A stretch of 40,657 nucleotides of DNA from Eubacterium sp. GTDB taxonomy: Bacteria; Bacillota; Clostridia; Lachnospirales; Lachnospiraceae. A program made the position numbers and the translations under genes. Location: NCBI GenBank assembly GCA_022764165.1, contig JALERM010000121.1:1-40657 (forward strand), written 5' to 3'. Shown piece by piece: positions 7,106 through 16,003 of the stretch. Position 1 is the first letter of the stretch; each line of letters starts with the position of its first letter. The notes beneath the pieces are model-generated. The model saw only the letters and a list, made by a program, of their open reading frames with translations, was not told the origin of the DNA and did not search any database.

Positions 7106-7981
7106 TTAGAAATTCAGGTTCCCCTGCAGCCAGATAATTCCTTTGAATCTTCTCCCAATCTCCGGCTGTCCCATCAAGTCTTTTTTATTTATACAGACAT
7201 CAAACTGTACCCCATTGCATTCAATGGTGAGCTGGTACAGTTTTTCACCAGTCCTCTCATTAACCGTTTCCATCTGTTCCACAATTTCACCCATCACGTT
7301 ATAGCGGTCGCATTCCATTCCATATGGCATGAAATAAGTATCCACAATAGAAAATACATCTTCCTCTTCTATTCTTCTGGAAATCATAGAATAGATATCC
7401 ATATCTTCCATCGTCAGACTTTCCATCGCTTCCTCGCTGCCATTACGGGCATCAGCAATTAATTTTGCTCTCTGTGTACTGAACTGTCGGTCTTTTTCCA
7501 TCTGTTCTATATTCTTCTGTATGGGCAGTAAAATTTTGCCTTCCGCAGAGAGTGCAGACAAAGTAACTGAAGAAGACTGACTGCCGGCATTGCCTGCATA
7601 TTTTTCTTTCAAATATTTTCCGGCATTCGCAAGATAAAAAATCAGAGTCACTCCTATTCTTACATCGTCACATGCTCCTGAAAAATTTTCTTTCTCCGAC
7701 CTGCGTTCAACCATCACATCTTCTCTTGTTGTGATCCCGGTTCCCCGAAAAAATGGAAAATAATACTCCATCTGGAATTCATCATTTTCATCATATTCAC
7801 CGCATACCGTAATTCCGCAATCGTAACCAAATGATTTTGACATTTCCGCAAACAGACGATGATTATCATCCTCATCCACAATAATTTTCTCATCGTAATT
7901 GTGAATCACATCATCCAACAAACGGTACAGATCTTTTTTAGAAATATCGGAAAATCCCACTGCTCTCAGATAGCTGTGCAT
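7106..7981 (-). CDS. DUF3881-like protein of unknown function
   Basis: A 291-residue soluble protein beginning MHSYLRAVGF, which I recognise as resembling the DUF3881 family of clostridia; no function is known to me. It is acidic, has no signal peptide or membrane helix, and has a charged central part. The start is chosen at 7981 because AAGGAGGTG lies just upstream. An in-frame start 29 codons earlier would overlap serS and encode a low-complexity Asn/Gln/Lys stretch. It follows serS by about 50 bp and probably shares its transcript; the strong terminator at 7022-7063 ends it. Confidence 0.75.
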   Translation of the reverse strand: MHSYLRAVGFSDISKKDLYRLLDDVIHNYDEKIIVDEDDNHRLFAEMSKSFGYDCGITVCGEYDENDEFQMEYYFPFFRGTGITTREDVMVERRSEKENFSGACDDVRIGVTLIFYLANAGKYLKEKYAGNAGSQSSSVTLSALSAEGKILLPIQKNIEQMEKDRQFSTQRAKLIADARNGSEEAMESLTMEDMDIYSMISRRIEEEDVFSIVDTYFMPYGMECDRYNVMGEIVEQMETVNERTGEKLYQLTIECNGVQFDVCINKKDLMGQPEIGRRFKGIIWLQGNLNF

Positions 7982-8033
7982 AGAAGCACCTCCTTTCTTG
8001 CTGCTGCTTTCTTCTTGATTATTCTTATTCTGA

Positions 8034-9323
8034 TTATTTATGTTTTGGTACAATTTTTTCAATTCCACCCATATATGGCTGAAGTGCTTTAGGAATAGTT
8101 ACACTTCCATCTGCATTCAGATTATTCTCCAAAAATGCGATCAGCATTCTCGGAGGTGCTACTACTGTGTTATTCAGTGTGTGTGCAAAGTATTTTCCAT
8201 TTTCTCCATTGACACGGATTTTCAGTCTTCTTGCCTGTGCATCTCCCAGATTGGAACAGCTTCCCACTTCAAAATATTTCTTCTGGCGAGGAGACCATGC
8301 TTCCACATCTACAGACTTCACTTTCAGATCTGCCAGGTCACCGGAGCAGCATTCCAGCGTACGAACCGGAATATCCAGAGAACGGAACAAATCAACAGTA
8401 TTCTGCCACAGCTTATCAAACCACATCATACTGTCTTCCGGCTTACATACAACAATCATTTCCTGTTTTTCAAACTGATGGATACGATATACCCCTCTTT
8501 CCTCCAGACCATGTGCACCCTTTTCTTTGCGGAAGCACGGAGAATAACTGGTCAGTGTTCTTGGAAGAGTTTCTTCCGGAAGAATCGTATCAATAAATTT
8601 ACCAATCATAGAATGTTCGCTGGTTCCAATCAGATACAGATCCTCTCCTTCAATTTTGTACATCATAGAATCCATCTCAGCAAAGCTCATTACGCCGGTA
8701 ACCACATCGCTGCGGATCATGAACGGAGGCACGCAATAGGTAAACCCTCTGTTAATCATAAAATCTCTGGCATAGGAAATAACTGCAGAATGGATACGGG
8801 CAATATCGCCCATCAGATAATAGAAACCATTGCCTGCTACTTTTCTCGCACTGTCCAGATCAAGTCCATCAAAGCTTTCCATGATCTGTGCGTGATACGG
8901 AATTTCAAAATCCGGCACTACCGGTTCTCCATAGCGCTGTACTTCCACATTTTCGCTGTCATCTTTTCCAATCGGAACGGATGCATCGATAATATTGGGA
9001 ATTATCATCATATTCTTTTTGATTTTCTCTTCTACTTCTTTTTCTCTTGCAGAAAGTTCTTCAATTCTTGCACCGGATGCAGCTACCTGTTTTTTAACTT
9101 CCTCTGCTTCATCTCTTTTTCCCTGTGCCATCAAAGCACCAATCTGTTTGGAAATTTTATTTTTATTCGCACGTAATGCTTCTACTTCCTGTTTGATACT
9201 TCTATTTTCCTGATCTAATGCAATCACTTCATCTACTAACACAAGTTTCTGATCCTGAAACTTTTTACGGATATTTTCTTTTACAATTTCCGGATTTTCT
9301 CTGACAAATTTAATATCTAACAT
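8034..9323 (-). CDS. serS: Seryl-tRNA synthetase
   Basis: Charges tRNA-Ser with serine; a class II synthetase of 429 residues, the normal length. The N-terminal tRNA-binding coiled coil covers about residues 27-105 and is rich in Lys and Glu. The catalytic core follows, with the serine-site TSEHSM segment, motif 2 around FRKEKGAHG...YRIHQFEKQE and motif 3 near PPRMLIAFLEN. GGGAGG precedes the ATG. No T-box leader fits in the short region upstream, so tRNA-dependent antitermination is unlikely here. Confidence 0.98.
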   Translation of the reverse strand: MLDIKFVRENPEIVKENIRKKFQDQKLVLVDEVIALDQENRSIKQEVEALRANKNKISKQIGALMAQGKRDEAEEVKKQVAASGARIEELSAREKEVEEKIKKNMMIIPNIIDASVPIGKDDSENVEVQRYGEPVVPDFEIPYHAQIMESFDGLDLDSARKVAGNGFYYLMGDIARIHSAVISYARDFMINRGFTYCVPPFMIRSDVVTGVMSFAEMDSMMYKIEGEDLYLIGTSEHSMIGKFIDTILPEETLPRTLTSYSPCFRKEKGAHGLEERGVYRIHQFEKQEMIVVCKPEDSMMWFDKLWQNTVDLFRSLDIPVRTLECCSGDLADLKVKSVDVEAWSPRQKKYFEVGSCSNLGDAQARRLKIRVNGENGKYFAHTLNNTVVAPPRMLIAFLENNLNADGSVTIPKALQPYMGGIEKIVPKHK

Positions 9324-9375
9324 AATTTCCTCCCTAATGAAAAGACACTCTTCTGAAATCTTATGACGTTAACCT

Positions 9376-9404
9376 ATTTTATACTAGTATTGCCGATTTT
9401 TCAA
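9376..9404 (-). promoter_or_regulatory. Probable serS promoter
   Basis: On the minus strand, TTGAAA (9399-9404), 17 bases, then TAAAAT (9376-9381), about 50 bp before the serS start. Moderate match to the vegetative consensus. Confidence 0.55.
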
Positions 9405-9427
9405 GCATTCCATACGTTTTTTTACAA

Positions 9428-9462
9428 ATTAAAAAGGATCATACACTATGACCCTTTTTAAT
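9428..9462 (-). terminator. Hairpin terminator after the DUF4446 gene
   Basis: A 15-bp stem (9428-9442 with 9448-9462, one G-T pair) with a five-base loop lies 18 bp past the stop of the soj-spo0J-DUF4446 unit. The 3' arm is itself T-rich, so it can act as an intrinsic terminator although no long separate T-run follows. Confidence 0.7.
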
Positions 9463-9479
9463 ATTTTTCACGATATTTA

Positions 9480-9998
9480 TCATGCTTCCAATTCCACTTC
9501 ATCAAAATGAACTGCGTGTCGGAGTGCATCCATTTCTTCCGAGCTGAGCAATATATAAGATTCCCCATTTACAATTTCTTTAATATAGAAGAAACAGTTA
9601 TCCCGGCTGTGGATTGCATTCAAGATAAAACCTGTATTTTTTTCATCCAGCATAGCCAATGCAAAACTTAATTTTCCACCCACATCATCAAAAGCATCAT
9701 ATTTTACAATTCCATACTTGGTCAATGTTTTGCCGGTGTTTTTCTGCAAAGCACGCATTTTCAGTACAATATCTTCATTTGCAGCAGATAGCCTGTCCAC
9801 TTCTTTCAATTTCTGGGCAAATTGTCTTTCAAGGCTCTGTCCATCAGCGCCTTTCATAAACATAGCGTATCGTCTGTTCATCCGGTGCAGTCCCAACGAC
9901 ATATTTAATATGATGACAATTAATATCAATACTAATATCATCAGCATCACAACCAGAATACCCAAATCTATTCCAATTTTATCAAAAAAACCATTCAT
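9480..9998 (-). CDS. DUF4446 membrane-anchored protein
   Basis: A 172-residue protein with one N-terminal transmembrane helix (about residues 10-33) and a soluble domain, matching the DUF4446 family commonly encoded after parB in clostridia. No biochemical function is established. The soluble half contains KYDAFDDVGGKLSFALAMLDEKNTGFILN, a conserved-looking core, preceded by a short coiled-coil-like region. It starts 12 bp after the spo0J stop with AAAGGGG as Shine-Dalgarno, so it belongs to the segregation operon. A link to chromosome segregation or envelope tethering is inferred from position only. Confidence 0.85.
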   Translation of the reverse strand: MNGFFDKIGIDLGILVVMLMILVLILIVIILNMSLGLHRMNRRYAMFMKGADGQSLERQFAQKLKEVDRLSAANEDIVLKMRALQKNTGKTLTKYGIVKYDAFDDVGGKLSFALAMLDEKNTGFILNAIHSRDNCFFYIKEIVNGESYILLSSEEMDALRHAVHFDEVELEA

Positions 9999-10010
9999 GT
10001 GCTTTCCCCT

Positions 10011-10949
10011 TTATTTTATAGATTCAAACATTTCAATCAAACGTTCCAGTTCTGCCTGTGAATAATATTCTATTTCTATTTTTCCTTTATTATTATTTTT
10101 ATGATGAATAGCTACTTTTGTTCCCACTATCGACTTAATTTTTTCTTCCAGCTGATGATAAATTACATCTATTTGTGTTTCCGCTGCCGGTTTCTTTTCC
10201 TTTTTCGGCTGCAAAATTTCTTTTACCAGTTTTTCCGTTTCTCTTACGCTGAGTTTCTCATCAAAAATTTTCATTGCAACAGAATACTGCAGATTCTTAT
10301 CATCTATAGAAAGAAGTGTTCTCGCATGTCCGGTTGAAATCATTTCGTCCACAACCATTTCCTGTACTTTATCATCCAGTTTTAGAAGCCTGATAGAATT
10401 CGTTACTGCTGTTCTGCTTTTCGATACTCTGTCGGCAATTTCATCCTGTTTCAAATGAAATTCTTCCATCAGCCGTTTATACGCCTGTGCCTCTTCAATC
10501 GGATTCAAATCTTCTCTCTGGATATTTTCAATAAGAGAAATCTCCACTATTTCCTGACCAGAAAATTCTTTGACAATCACCGGGATTTCTTTTACGCCTG
10601 CCAGCTTTGCCGCTCTCCATCTTCTTTCACCGGCTATAATTTCATAATAATCATTCTTTTTCTGTACCAAAAGTGGTTGGAGAATTCCAAATTGTTTAAT
10701 TGATTCTGCCAGTTCTACCAGTGAATCCTCATCGAATTTCTTCCTTGGCTGTTCTCTGTTTGGTTCCACTTCACCGATTTTAACTTTCAGTTCTACCGGT
10801 TTTTCAATAACCTTTTCTACAACTTTCTCTACAATTTCCGTTTTAACCTGAATTTCTTTTTCTGGTGTTTCAGATTTTCTCGTTTTGGGATTTCCAGAAG
10901 GAATCAATGAATCCAGGCCTTTTCCTAATCCACCTTTTTTTACAGCCAT
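10011..10949 (-). CDS. parB: Chromosome partitioning protein ParB (Spo0J)
   Basis: A 312-residue CTPase that binds parS, spreads as a clamp and loads condensin. The N-terminal tail has GLGKGLDSLIP, the segment that stimulates ParA. The CTP-binding motif GERRWRAAK is at 107-115. The helix-turn-helix follows (about 150-180, DEIADRVSKSRTAVTNSIRLL), and the C-terminal dimerisation domain ends the protein. A Lys/Glu/Val-rich linker at 30-60 is low in complexity. It overlaps soj by 10 bp, and two parS sites lie just upstream of soj. Confidence 0.97.
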   Translation of the reverse strand: MAVKKGGLGKGLDSLIPSGNPKTRKSETPEKEIQVKTEIVEKVVEKVIEKPVELKVKIGEVEPNREQPRKKFDEDSLVELAESIKQFGILQPLLVQKKNDYYEIIAGERRWRAAKLAGVKEIPVIVKEFSGQEIVEISLIENIQREDLNPIEEAQAYKRLMEEFHLKQDEIADRVSKSRTAVTNSIRLLKLDDKVQEMVVDEMISTGHARTLLSIDDKNLQYSVAMKIFDEKLSVRETEKLVKEILQPKKEKKPAAETQIDVIYHQLEEKIKSIVGTKVAIHHKNNNKGKIEIEYYSQAELERLIEMFESIK

Positions 10950-11716
10950 TCTTCATCCCCCCTGTGTATCACTTCTTCTGCAAGCAATTTGTAGCTTTCA
11001 GCTCCTGAAGATTTAGAATCATAGTAGTTAATTGGAAGCCCATGACTGGGTGCCTCTGCCAGTCTTACATTTCTCGGAATAATTGTTTTATAAATAGTCT
11101 GATTCAAATTGTTTTTTACATTTTCAACTACCTGCAGGGAAAGATTTGTTCTGGCATCATACATGGTAAATACTACACCTTCCATTTCTAATTCCGGATT
11201 TAATCTTTCCTGTACCAATTCGATAGTATGCATCAGCTGAGATAATCCTTCCAGTGCATAATATTCACACTGAATAGGAACTAAAACTGTATTGGCAGTT
11301 GTCATCGCATTAATTGTAAGCATATTTAATGATGGCGGGCAATCAACAATTATGTAGTCATAATCATTTTTAACTTTTTCCACTTGGTTTTTAAGAATAT
11401 ATTCTTTTTCTTCAATTCCAATCAATTCAATTTCAGCCCCTGCCAGATTTACATTAGAAGGAATTAATGACAAGCCATCAAACTCCAATTTCAAAATGCA
11501 ATCTTCAATATTTGTTTCACCCAGAAGTAATTCGTATACTGTATTTTCCTGTTCGTCTTTATCGACTCCCATTCCACTGGTAGTATTACCCTGTGGATCC
11601 ATATCTATCGTAAGGACTTTTTGTCCCATTTCTCCCAGACAAGAAGATAAATTAATGGCAGTAGTTGATTTTCCTACTCCACCTTTCTGATTTGCAATTG
11701 CTATAATTCTACCCAA
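10940..11716 (-). CDS. parA: Chromosome partitioning ATPase ParA (Soj)
   Basis: A 258-residue deviant Walker ATPase that works with ParB-parS in origin segregation and, as Soj, regulates DnaA in related bacteria. The deviant Walker A motif KGGVGKST is at 11-18, with DMDPQGNTTSG and the later VDCPPSL Walker B region. The start codon is TTG (11714-11716), supported by GGAGGGTGAG just upstream. The parB gene overlaps its end by 10 bp. Confidence 0.97.
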   Translation of the reverse strand: MGRIIAIANQKGGVGKSTTAINLSSCLGEMGQKVLTIDMDPQGNTTSGMGVDKDEQENTVYELLLGETNIEDCILKLEFDGLSLIPSNVNLAGAEIELIGIEEKEYILKNQVEKVKNDYDYIIVDCPPSLNMLTINAMTTANTVLVPIQCEYYALEGLSQLMHTIELVQERLNPELEMEGVVFTMYDARTNLSLQVVENVKNNLNQTIYKTIIPRNVRLAEAPSHGLPINYYDSKSSGAESYKLLAEEVIHRGDEEWL

Positions 11717-11775
11717 CGAAGCTCACCCTCCAAAAATAAATTTTATCAAAAGTTTATTGGTATTATGTCAGAACC

Positions 11776-11781
11776 ATTATA
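11776..11781 (-). promoter_or_regulatory. Probable extended -10 promoter of soj-spo0J
   Basis: TATAAT on the minus strand is preceded by TGC, giving the extended -10 form TGnTATAAT; no good -35 lies 17 bases upstream. It is about 60 bp before soj and 30 bp from the nearest parS, so ParB binding could affect transcription. Confidence 0.5.
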
Positions 11782-11810
11782 GCATCTACTAGTCAATAAT
11801 TCCATACAAA

Positions 11811-11826
11811 TGTTTCACGTGAAACA
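11811..11826. promoter_or_regulatory. parS site 1
   Basis: TGTTTCACGTGAAACA, the exact canonical 16-bp palindrome bound by ParB/Spo0J. It is upstream of soj and shares its flanking A/T bases with parS site 2. Confidence 0.97.
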
Positions 11827-11860
11827 TTTTTATTTTGTAACATTTTTAAAATTCATTAAA

Positions 11861-11876
11861 TGTTTCACGTGAAACA
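11861..11876. promoter_or_regulatory. parS site 2
   Basis: A second exact copy of TGTTTCACGTGAAACA, placed 50 bp from the first centre to centre. The pair marks this intergenic region as a ParB loading centre close to the origin. Confidence 0.97.
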
Positions 11877-11909
11877 TTTTTATAGTCCTCAATTCTATTC
11901 AAAAAACAT

Positions 11910-11938
11910 TTGTAACAATCCTCATTATGTTCTATAAT
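11910..11938 (+). promoter_or_regulatory. Promoter of the alpha/beta hydrolase gene
   Basis: TTGTAA (11910-11915), 17-base spacer, TATAAT (11933-11938). It faces away from soj and starts about 35 bp beyond parS site 2. Confidence 0.7.
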
Positions 11939-11986
11939 AAATGTATATAATGATTTCAACACATCTTAGCTGTAAGGAGGTATCTC

Positions 11987-12943
11987 ATGAAAAATCATAT
12001 TCGAAAATTTTTAACCATAAGTGTTCTTCTCGCAACAACTTCTGCATCAATTTGTGCTGTCAATAAATTCATCAACGCAACTGCAACTTTAAAAAATTTA
12101 CTTCACAGTAAATCAAAAAAATTTTACAAATGGAAGTTTGGAAGAATTCACTATACAGTTCAGGGTTCTGGTTCCCCGCTTCTTCTAATTCACGACCTAA
12201 TGCCTTATTGTAGTTTGACGGAATGGAAGTCTGTCACTGACGTTCTTTCTAAAAACCACACTGTATACTGCATCGATTTATTGGGATGTGGCTGTTCAGA
12301 CCGTCCTAAAATAACTTATACAAATTTTCTTTACGCGCAACTTATCACTGACTTTATTAAGCATGTCATCAAAGAAAAAACCGATGTTGCCGCCAGTGGT
12401 CTTTCCGGATCCTTTACACTTATGGCATGCAAGAACGATGATTCCATTATCAATAGAATCATGCTAATCAACCCTGTGGATTTGGCTGTTTTAAATCAAA
12501 TCCCTTCAAAGAAATCAAAAGCCGCAAAATTTATGTTAGAACTTCCTCTGATTGGCTCCTTACTCTATAATGTAATTATGTCACGAGCAAATATAGACCT
12601 GCTTTTTACCGAAAACTTTTTATATAACCCATTTCATCAGGACACAACACTGGCTGATGCTTATTATGAATCTGCCCATCTTGCCAATGGAAATGGACGC
12701 TATCTTCTGGGAAGTATAAAAGGCAAATATATCTACTGCAATATTGCCCATGCATTAAAATCTATTAATAACAGTATTTATATTATAGAAGGAAAATCTG
12801 AACCGCTTGCAGAAGAAAGTATTGCATTATATCGGTCTTTGAATAGTTCCATTGAATGTGAATTTTTTGCTCATTCAAAGCATCTTCCTCATATTGAATC
12901 TGTCAAAAAAATTCTTGACAGTATGGATATATTTTTTAATTAA
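11987..12943 (+). CDS. Alpha/beta hydrolase with N-terminal signal anchor
   Basis: A 318-residue alpha/beta-hydrolase-fold protein. A hydrophobic N-terminus (about 8-27) after basic residues suggests a signal peptide or membrane anchor, so the enzyme may act outside the cytoplasm. The core starts with GSGSPLLLIHDLMPYC (HD in place of the usual HG), then CIDLLGCGCSDRP, typical of the fold. The nucleophile elbow reads G-L-S-G-S, with Ser140 as likely nucleophile and serine where a glycine is usual. The C-terminal HSKHLPHIES offers the catalytic histidine. Substrate unknown. AAGGAGG lies just before the ATG, it has its own promoter, and a terminator follows. Confidence 0.82.
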   Translation: MKNHIRKFLTISVLLATTSASICAVNKFINATATLKNLLHSKSKKFYKWKFGRIHYTVQGSGSPLLLIHDLMPYCSLTEWKSVTDVLSKNHTVYCIDLLGCGCSDRPKITYTNFLYAQLITDFIKHVIKEKTDVAASGLSGSFTLMACKNDDSIINRIMLINPVDLAVLNQIPSKKSKAAKFMLELPLIGSLLYNVIMSRANIDLLFTENFLYNPFHQDTTLADAYYESAHLANGNGRYLLGSIKGKYIYCNIAHALKSINNSIYIIEGKSEPLAEESIALYRSLNSSIECEFFAHSKHLPHIESVKKILDSMDIFFN

Positions 12944-12957
12944 CTTAATCAAAAGAC

Positions 12958-13002
12958 AACCGATAGCACAGACACTAATTGTTACAGCTATCGGTTTTTT
13001 TT
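12958..13002 (+). terminator. Intrinsic terminator after the hydrolase gene
   Basis: AACCGATAGC (12958-12967) pairs with GCTATCGGTT (12987-12996), followed by a run of Ts. It isolates the hydrolase from the downstream MBOAT gene. Confidence 0.85.
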
Positions 13003-13041
13003 GAGCTTTTTTCTCATATTTATAAACATTTTCTTCTTTTA

Positions 13042-13070
13042 TTGACATCTATTCTTACTTATTATATTAT
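13042..13070 (+). promoter_or_regulatory. Promoter of the MBOAT-DHHW pair
   Basis: TTGACA (13042-13047), 17 bases, TATTAT (13065-13070), leaving an AT-rich leader of about 90 nt before the MBOAT start. Confidence 0.65.
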
Positions 13071-13166
13071 ATAATTCAAGGTTATTTTTTGTATATCGCA
13101 TCCTATTTTAGGTAATGTTTCAGATTATATTTCTGAACATTTACCTTTATTTTATAAAGGAGTACT

Positions 13167-14600
13167 ATGGTTTTCTCAAGCTTATTTTTTGTATTTTTCT
13201 TTTTTGCGCTAAATTTGATTGCTTATTATCTGGCGCCGGATATCAAGAGAAAAAATATGGTAATGCTTGTTTTTTCCTTGATTTTTTATTCCTGGGGCGG
13301 TCCTAGATACCTGTTCCTTCTTATTTCCATGGTTTTTGCTTCCTGGCTGTTTGCTCTTTTAATTTTTCAGTATCAGGACACAAAATGGAATAAAATATTT
13401 TTAATCAGTGACTGTGTTTTTATGCTTGGACTCTTGTGTATATTTAAATATCTGTCATTTTTCACAGGCATTACACACACAATTATAAAAATTCCTAAAG
13501 AAATACCTCATATTGCATTGCCCATTGGTATTTCTTTTTATACGTTTCAATTACTTTCTTACGTAATCGATGTTTATCGGGGAGAAATCAAGCCACAGGA
13601 AAAATTTACTTCTCTACTGCTTTATGCTTCCCTGTTTCACCAGTGTATCGCAGGACCTATTGTCCGCTATCAGCTGATTGCCGATGAAATCGATAACCGA
13701 AAGGTAAAAATGGATGAATTATGTCAGGGAATCAAACGATTCACAGTCGGACTCGCCAAAAAAGCCATTCTGGCAAATGGATGTGCCATGGTAGCAGATA
13801 CCCTGCTTCCACTTGAAAGCAGTGAAATGATGAGTATTCCTGTATTAGGAGTATGGACCGGTCTTTTATTTTACAGTCTGCAGATTTATCTTGATTTTTC
13901 CGCTTACTCTGATATGGCAATCGGTATGGGACTTATGATTGGTTTTCATTATGATGAAAACTTTAATTATCCCTATATCGCATGTTCTATTAAAGATTTC
14001 TGGACCAGGTGGCATATCTCCCTCAGTTCTTTTTTCAGGGATTATGTGTATATTCCGCTTGGCGGCAACAGAAAAGGTAATCGCCGACGGACCATCAATC
14101 TTCTGATTGTCTGGGGACTCACGGGATTCTGGCATGGAGCAAGCTGGAATTATATTTTCTGGGGACTTTACTTTTTCATCTTTATTTTGATGGAAAACGA
14201 ATTCCTTTCTGAGAAATTGTCTCATCTACCATCTGTTATCAGACATCTTTATGCCATTGTTGTTGTTTACTTTGGATGGGCTTTATTTCGCTGTGAATCT
14301 CTGAGTAATTTAGGTACATTATTAAAAGGCATGATTGGACTTAATAAAAACGGTTTCGTTGACGCAGCTACATCTATCATTATACAGAACAATCTGTTTT
14401 TACTTATTTTCTGTATAATTGCATCGACTCCATTGTTGAAAAATTTTGGGGCTTATATCAAAAGGCTTCATCTGGTCAACCATCATATTCCATACATAGT
14501 CTATGCCTATGATACCGTTATACCTGCTATATTACTGATTGTGTCTCTCCTGGCATTAGTGGGAAACAGTTATAACCCATTCCTGTATTTCCAATTTTAG
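13167..14600 (+). CDS. MBOAT-family O-acyltransferase (AlgI/PatA/DltB-like)
   Basis: A 477-residue polytopic membrane protein with around ten hydrophobic helices. It belongs to the membrane-bound O-acyltransferases that pass acyl groups across the membrane to cell-surface polymers. The family motif WTRWHISLSSFFRDYVYIPLGG begins near residue 279, and GFWHGASW holds the expected catalytic histidine at 323. AAAGGAG is placed well before the ATG. The DHHW gene 14 bp downstream completes the usual two-component acetylation set, so it probably feeds acetyl groups to a polysaccharide, teichoic acid or peptidoglycan. The polymer cannot be named from this locus. Confidence 0.92.
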   Translation: MVFSSLFFVFFFFALNLIAYYLAPDIKRKNMVMLVFSLIFYSWGGPRYLFLLISMVFASWLFALLIFQYQDTKWNKIFLISDCVFMLGLLCIFKYLSFFTGITHTIIKIPKEIPHIALPIGISFYTFQLLSYVIDVYRGEIKPQEKFTSLLLYASLFHQCIAGPIVRYQLIADEIDNRKVKMDELCQGIKRFTVGLAKKAILANGCAMVADTLLPLESSEMMSIPVLGVWTGLLFYSLQIYLDFSAYSDMAIGMGLMIGFHYDENFNYPYIACSIKDFWTRWHISLSSFFRDYVYIPLGGNRKGNRRRTINLLIVWGLTGFWHGASWNYIFWGLYFFIFILMENEFLSEKLSHLPSVIRHLYAIVVVYFGWALFRCESLSNLGTLLKGMIGLNKNGFVDAATSIIIQNNLFLLIFCIIASTPLLKNFGAYIKRLHLVNHHIPYIVYAYDTVIPAILLIVSLLALVGNSYNPFLYFQF

Positions 14601-14614
14601 AGGTTACATTTTCA

Positions 14615-15934
14615 ATGAGAAACGATGATTATTATACAAAAAAGAATACCATTCGTAAAAAATTTATGAAAATCACAATAATATTGTTCATTTTCGTTCT
14701 TTTGCTGATCGGTTTTATCGGACTGTTGTTTCCTCTTCGTCCCAAAGTTTCCGAAGTTGAGAAGCGTGAACTCACCAAATTTCCGAAACCCACCGCAGCA
14801 ACTTTTATGAATGGTGAATTTTTCAGCGATATCAGTACCTGGTATGCCGATACTTTTCCATTCCGCGAAGCACTGTCTTCTGCGAATGCGAAAGTTAAAA
14901 AACTTTACGGAATTACAACAGAGGAACTTCACGGTGAGGCAGTGCAGGGGGACGAGATTCCTGATCCTGATGCGGAGATTACATCTACTCCGATTCCCAC
15001 CGACACACCTACACCCGGACCGGATGCGACAATTCACGCAGAGCCCGAGAAAGCCGGTCAAATTTACATCGTTGACAACAGGGGCTTTGAATTATACGGT
15101 TTCAGCCGTGCAGGTGCAGATGCATATATCAACATGATCAATTCTGCTGCCTCGCAGCTAAGCGGCATTGCTTCCGTTTATGATATTCTTGTTCCTACAA
15201 GTATTGCAGTCAATATTGATGCAGAGAATCAGGCCAAGATAAATTCCAGCAGTCAGGAAGATACCTTTGCTTATATCTTTGGTCATCTTGATCCTTCCAT
15301 CAAAAAAGTAGAAGTTCTAGAGACCTTGAAGAAACATAACAGTGAATATCTGTATTTTAAGACTGATCATCACTGGACTGCCGATGGTGCTTATTATGCA
15401 TATCAGGAACTGATGAATGTCAAAGGCAAAACAGCATCTCCGCTGAGTTCTTATACGCGCCAGGAATTTGATGGTTTTGTTGGAACCTTCTACTCCTACA
15501 GTGAAATGTCTGATTCTCTGAAGAACAATCCTGATACGGTAGTTGCCTATACACCTTCCTGCAACAATATGATTTACGTTGATTCAAAAGGTGTGGAGCA
15601 CAACTGGAATGTCATTGCTGATGCTTCAGGATATGCAGAAGGGAGCAAATACTACTGCTTTATCGGAGGAGATCAGCCTTATAGCCGTATAGATAACCCT
15701 AATATTACCGATGGTTCCTCCTGTGTCGTCATCAAAGAATCTTACGGTAATGCTTTTGTACCTTTTCTGGTAAACAGCTATCAGACTGTACATGTTGTGG
15801 ATTACCGTTATTATACAGGAAATCTGATTAATCTTGTAAAAACTAATAATATTCAGGATGTTATTTATATCAATAACGCCAATGCACTGATTGAAAGTGC
15901 AGTTAAAAACATGAACCGCATATTGACTCAATAA
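14615..15934 (+). CDS. DHHW-domain protein, AlgJ/AlgX-like partner of the MBOAT
   Basis: A 439-residue protein with a basic N-terminus and a single membrane helix (about 19-40); the rest should be outside the cell. The DHHW motif that names the family is at 251-254 (FKTDHHWTADGAYYAY). A late GDQPYSRIDN...VVIKESYGNAFVPFL segment contributes a serine typical of SGNH-like esterase folds. A Pro/Thr-rich linker (about 125-140) separates the anchor region from the domain. Together with the MBOAT it should transfer acetyl groups to an exported polymer. A bidirectional terminator follows. Confidence 0.87.
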   Translation: MRNDDYYTKKNTIRKKFMKITIILFIFVLLLIGFIGLLFPLRPKVSEVEKRELTKFPKPTAATFMNGEFFSDISTWYADTFPFREALSSANAKVKKLYGITTEELHGEAVQGDEIPDPDAEITSTPIPTDTPTPGPDATIHAEPEKAGQIYIVDNRGFELYGFSRAGADAYINMINSAASQLSGIASVYDILVPTSIAVNIDAENQAKINSSSQEDTFAYIFGHLDPSIKKVEVLETLKKHNSEYLYFKTDHHWTADGAYYAYQELMNVKGKTASPLSSYTRQEFDGFVGTFYSYSEMSDSLKNNPDTVVAYTPSCNNMIYVDSKGVEHNWNVIADASGYAEGSKYYCFIGGDQPYSRIDNPNITDGSSCVVIKESYGNAFVPFLVNSYQTVHVVDYRYYTGNLINLVKTNNIQDVIYINNANALIESAVKNMNRILTQ

Positions 15935-15937
15935 GCC

Positions 15938-15979
15938 AAAAGAAGCAGGTAACCCCTTACAGGATACCTGCTTCTTTTT
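15938..15979. terminator. Bidirectional terminator between convergent genes
   Basis: AAAAGAAGCAGGTA (15938-15951) pairs with TACCTGCTTCTTTT (15965-15978), flanked by A and T runs on each side. It can stop both the rightward DHHW transcript and the leftward DUF4340 transcript. Confidence 0.9.
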
Positions 15980-16003
15980 ACAATAATCCGGGTATTGTCC
16001 CGA

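Noticed and set aside
8034-8068. Longer form of the DUF3881 protein starting inside serS
   Set aside because: It would overlap serS, encode a low-complexity stretch, and ignore the strong Shine-Dalgarno before 7981.
8040-9176. Long open frame on the plus strand opposite serS
   Set aside because: Lies wholly within the clear serS gene, with no family motif and a Phe/Cys/Ile-rich composition typical of antisense frames.
9324-9427. T-box leader upstream of serS
   Set aside because: The distance from promoter to start is only about 50 nt, too short for a T-box.
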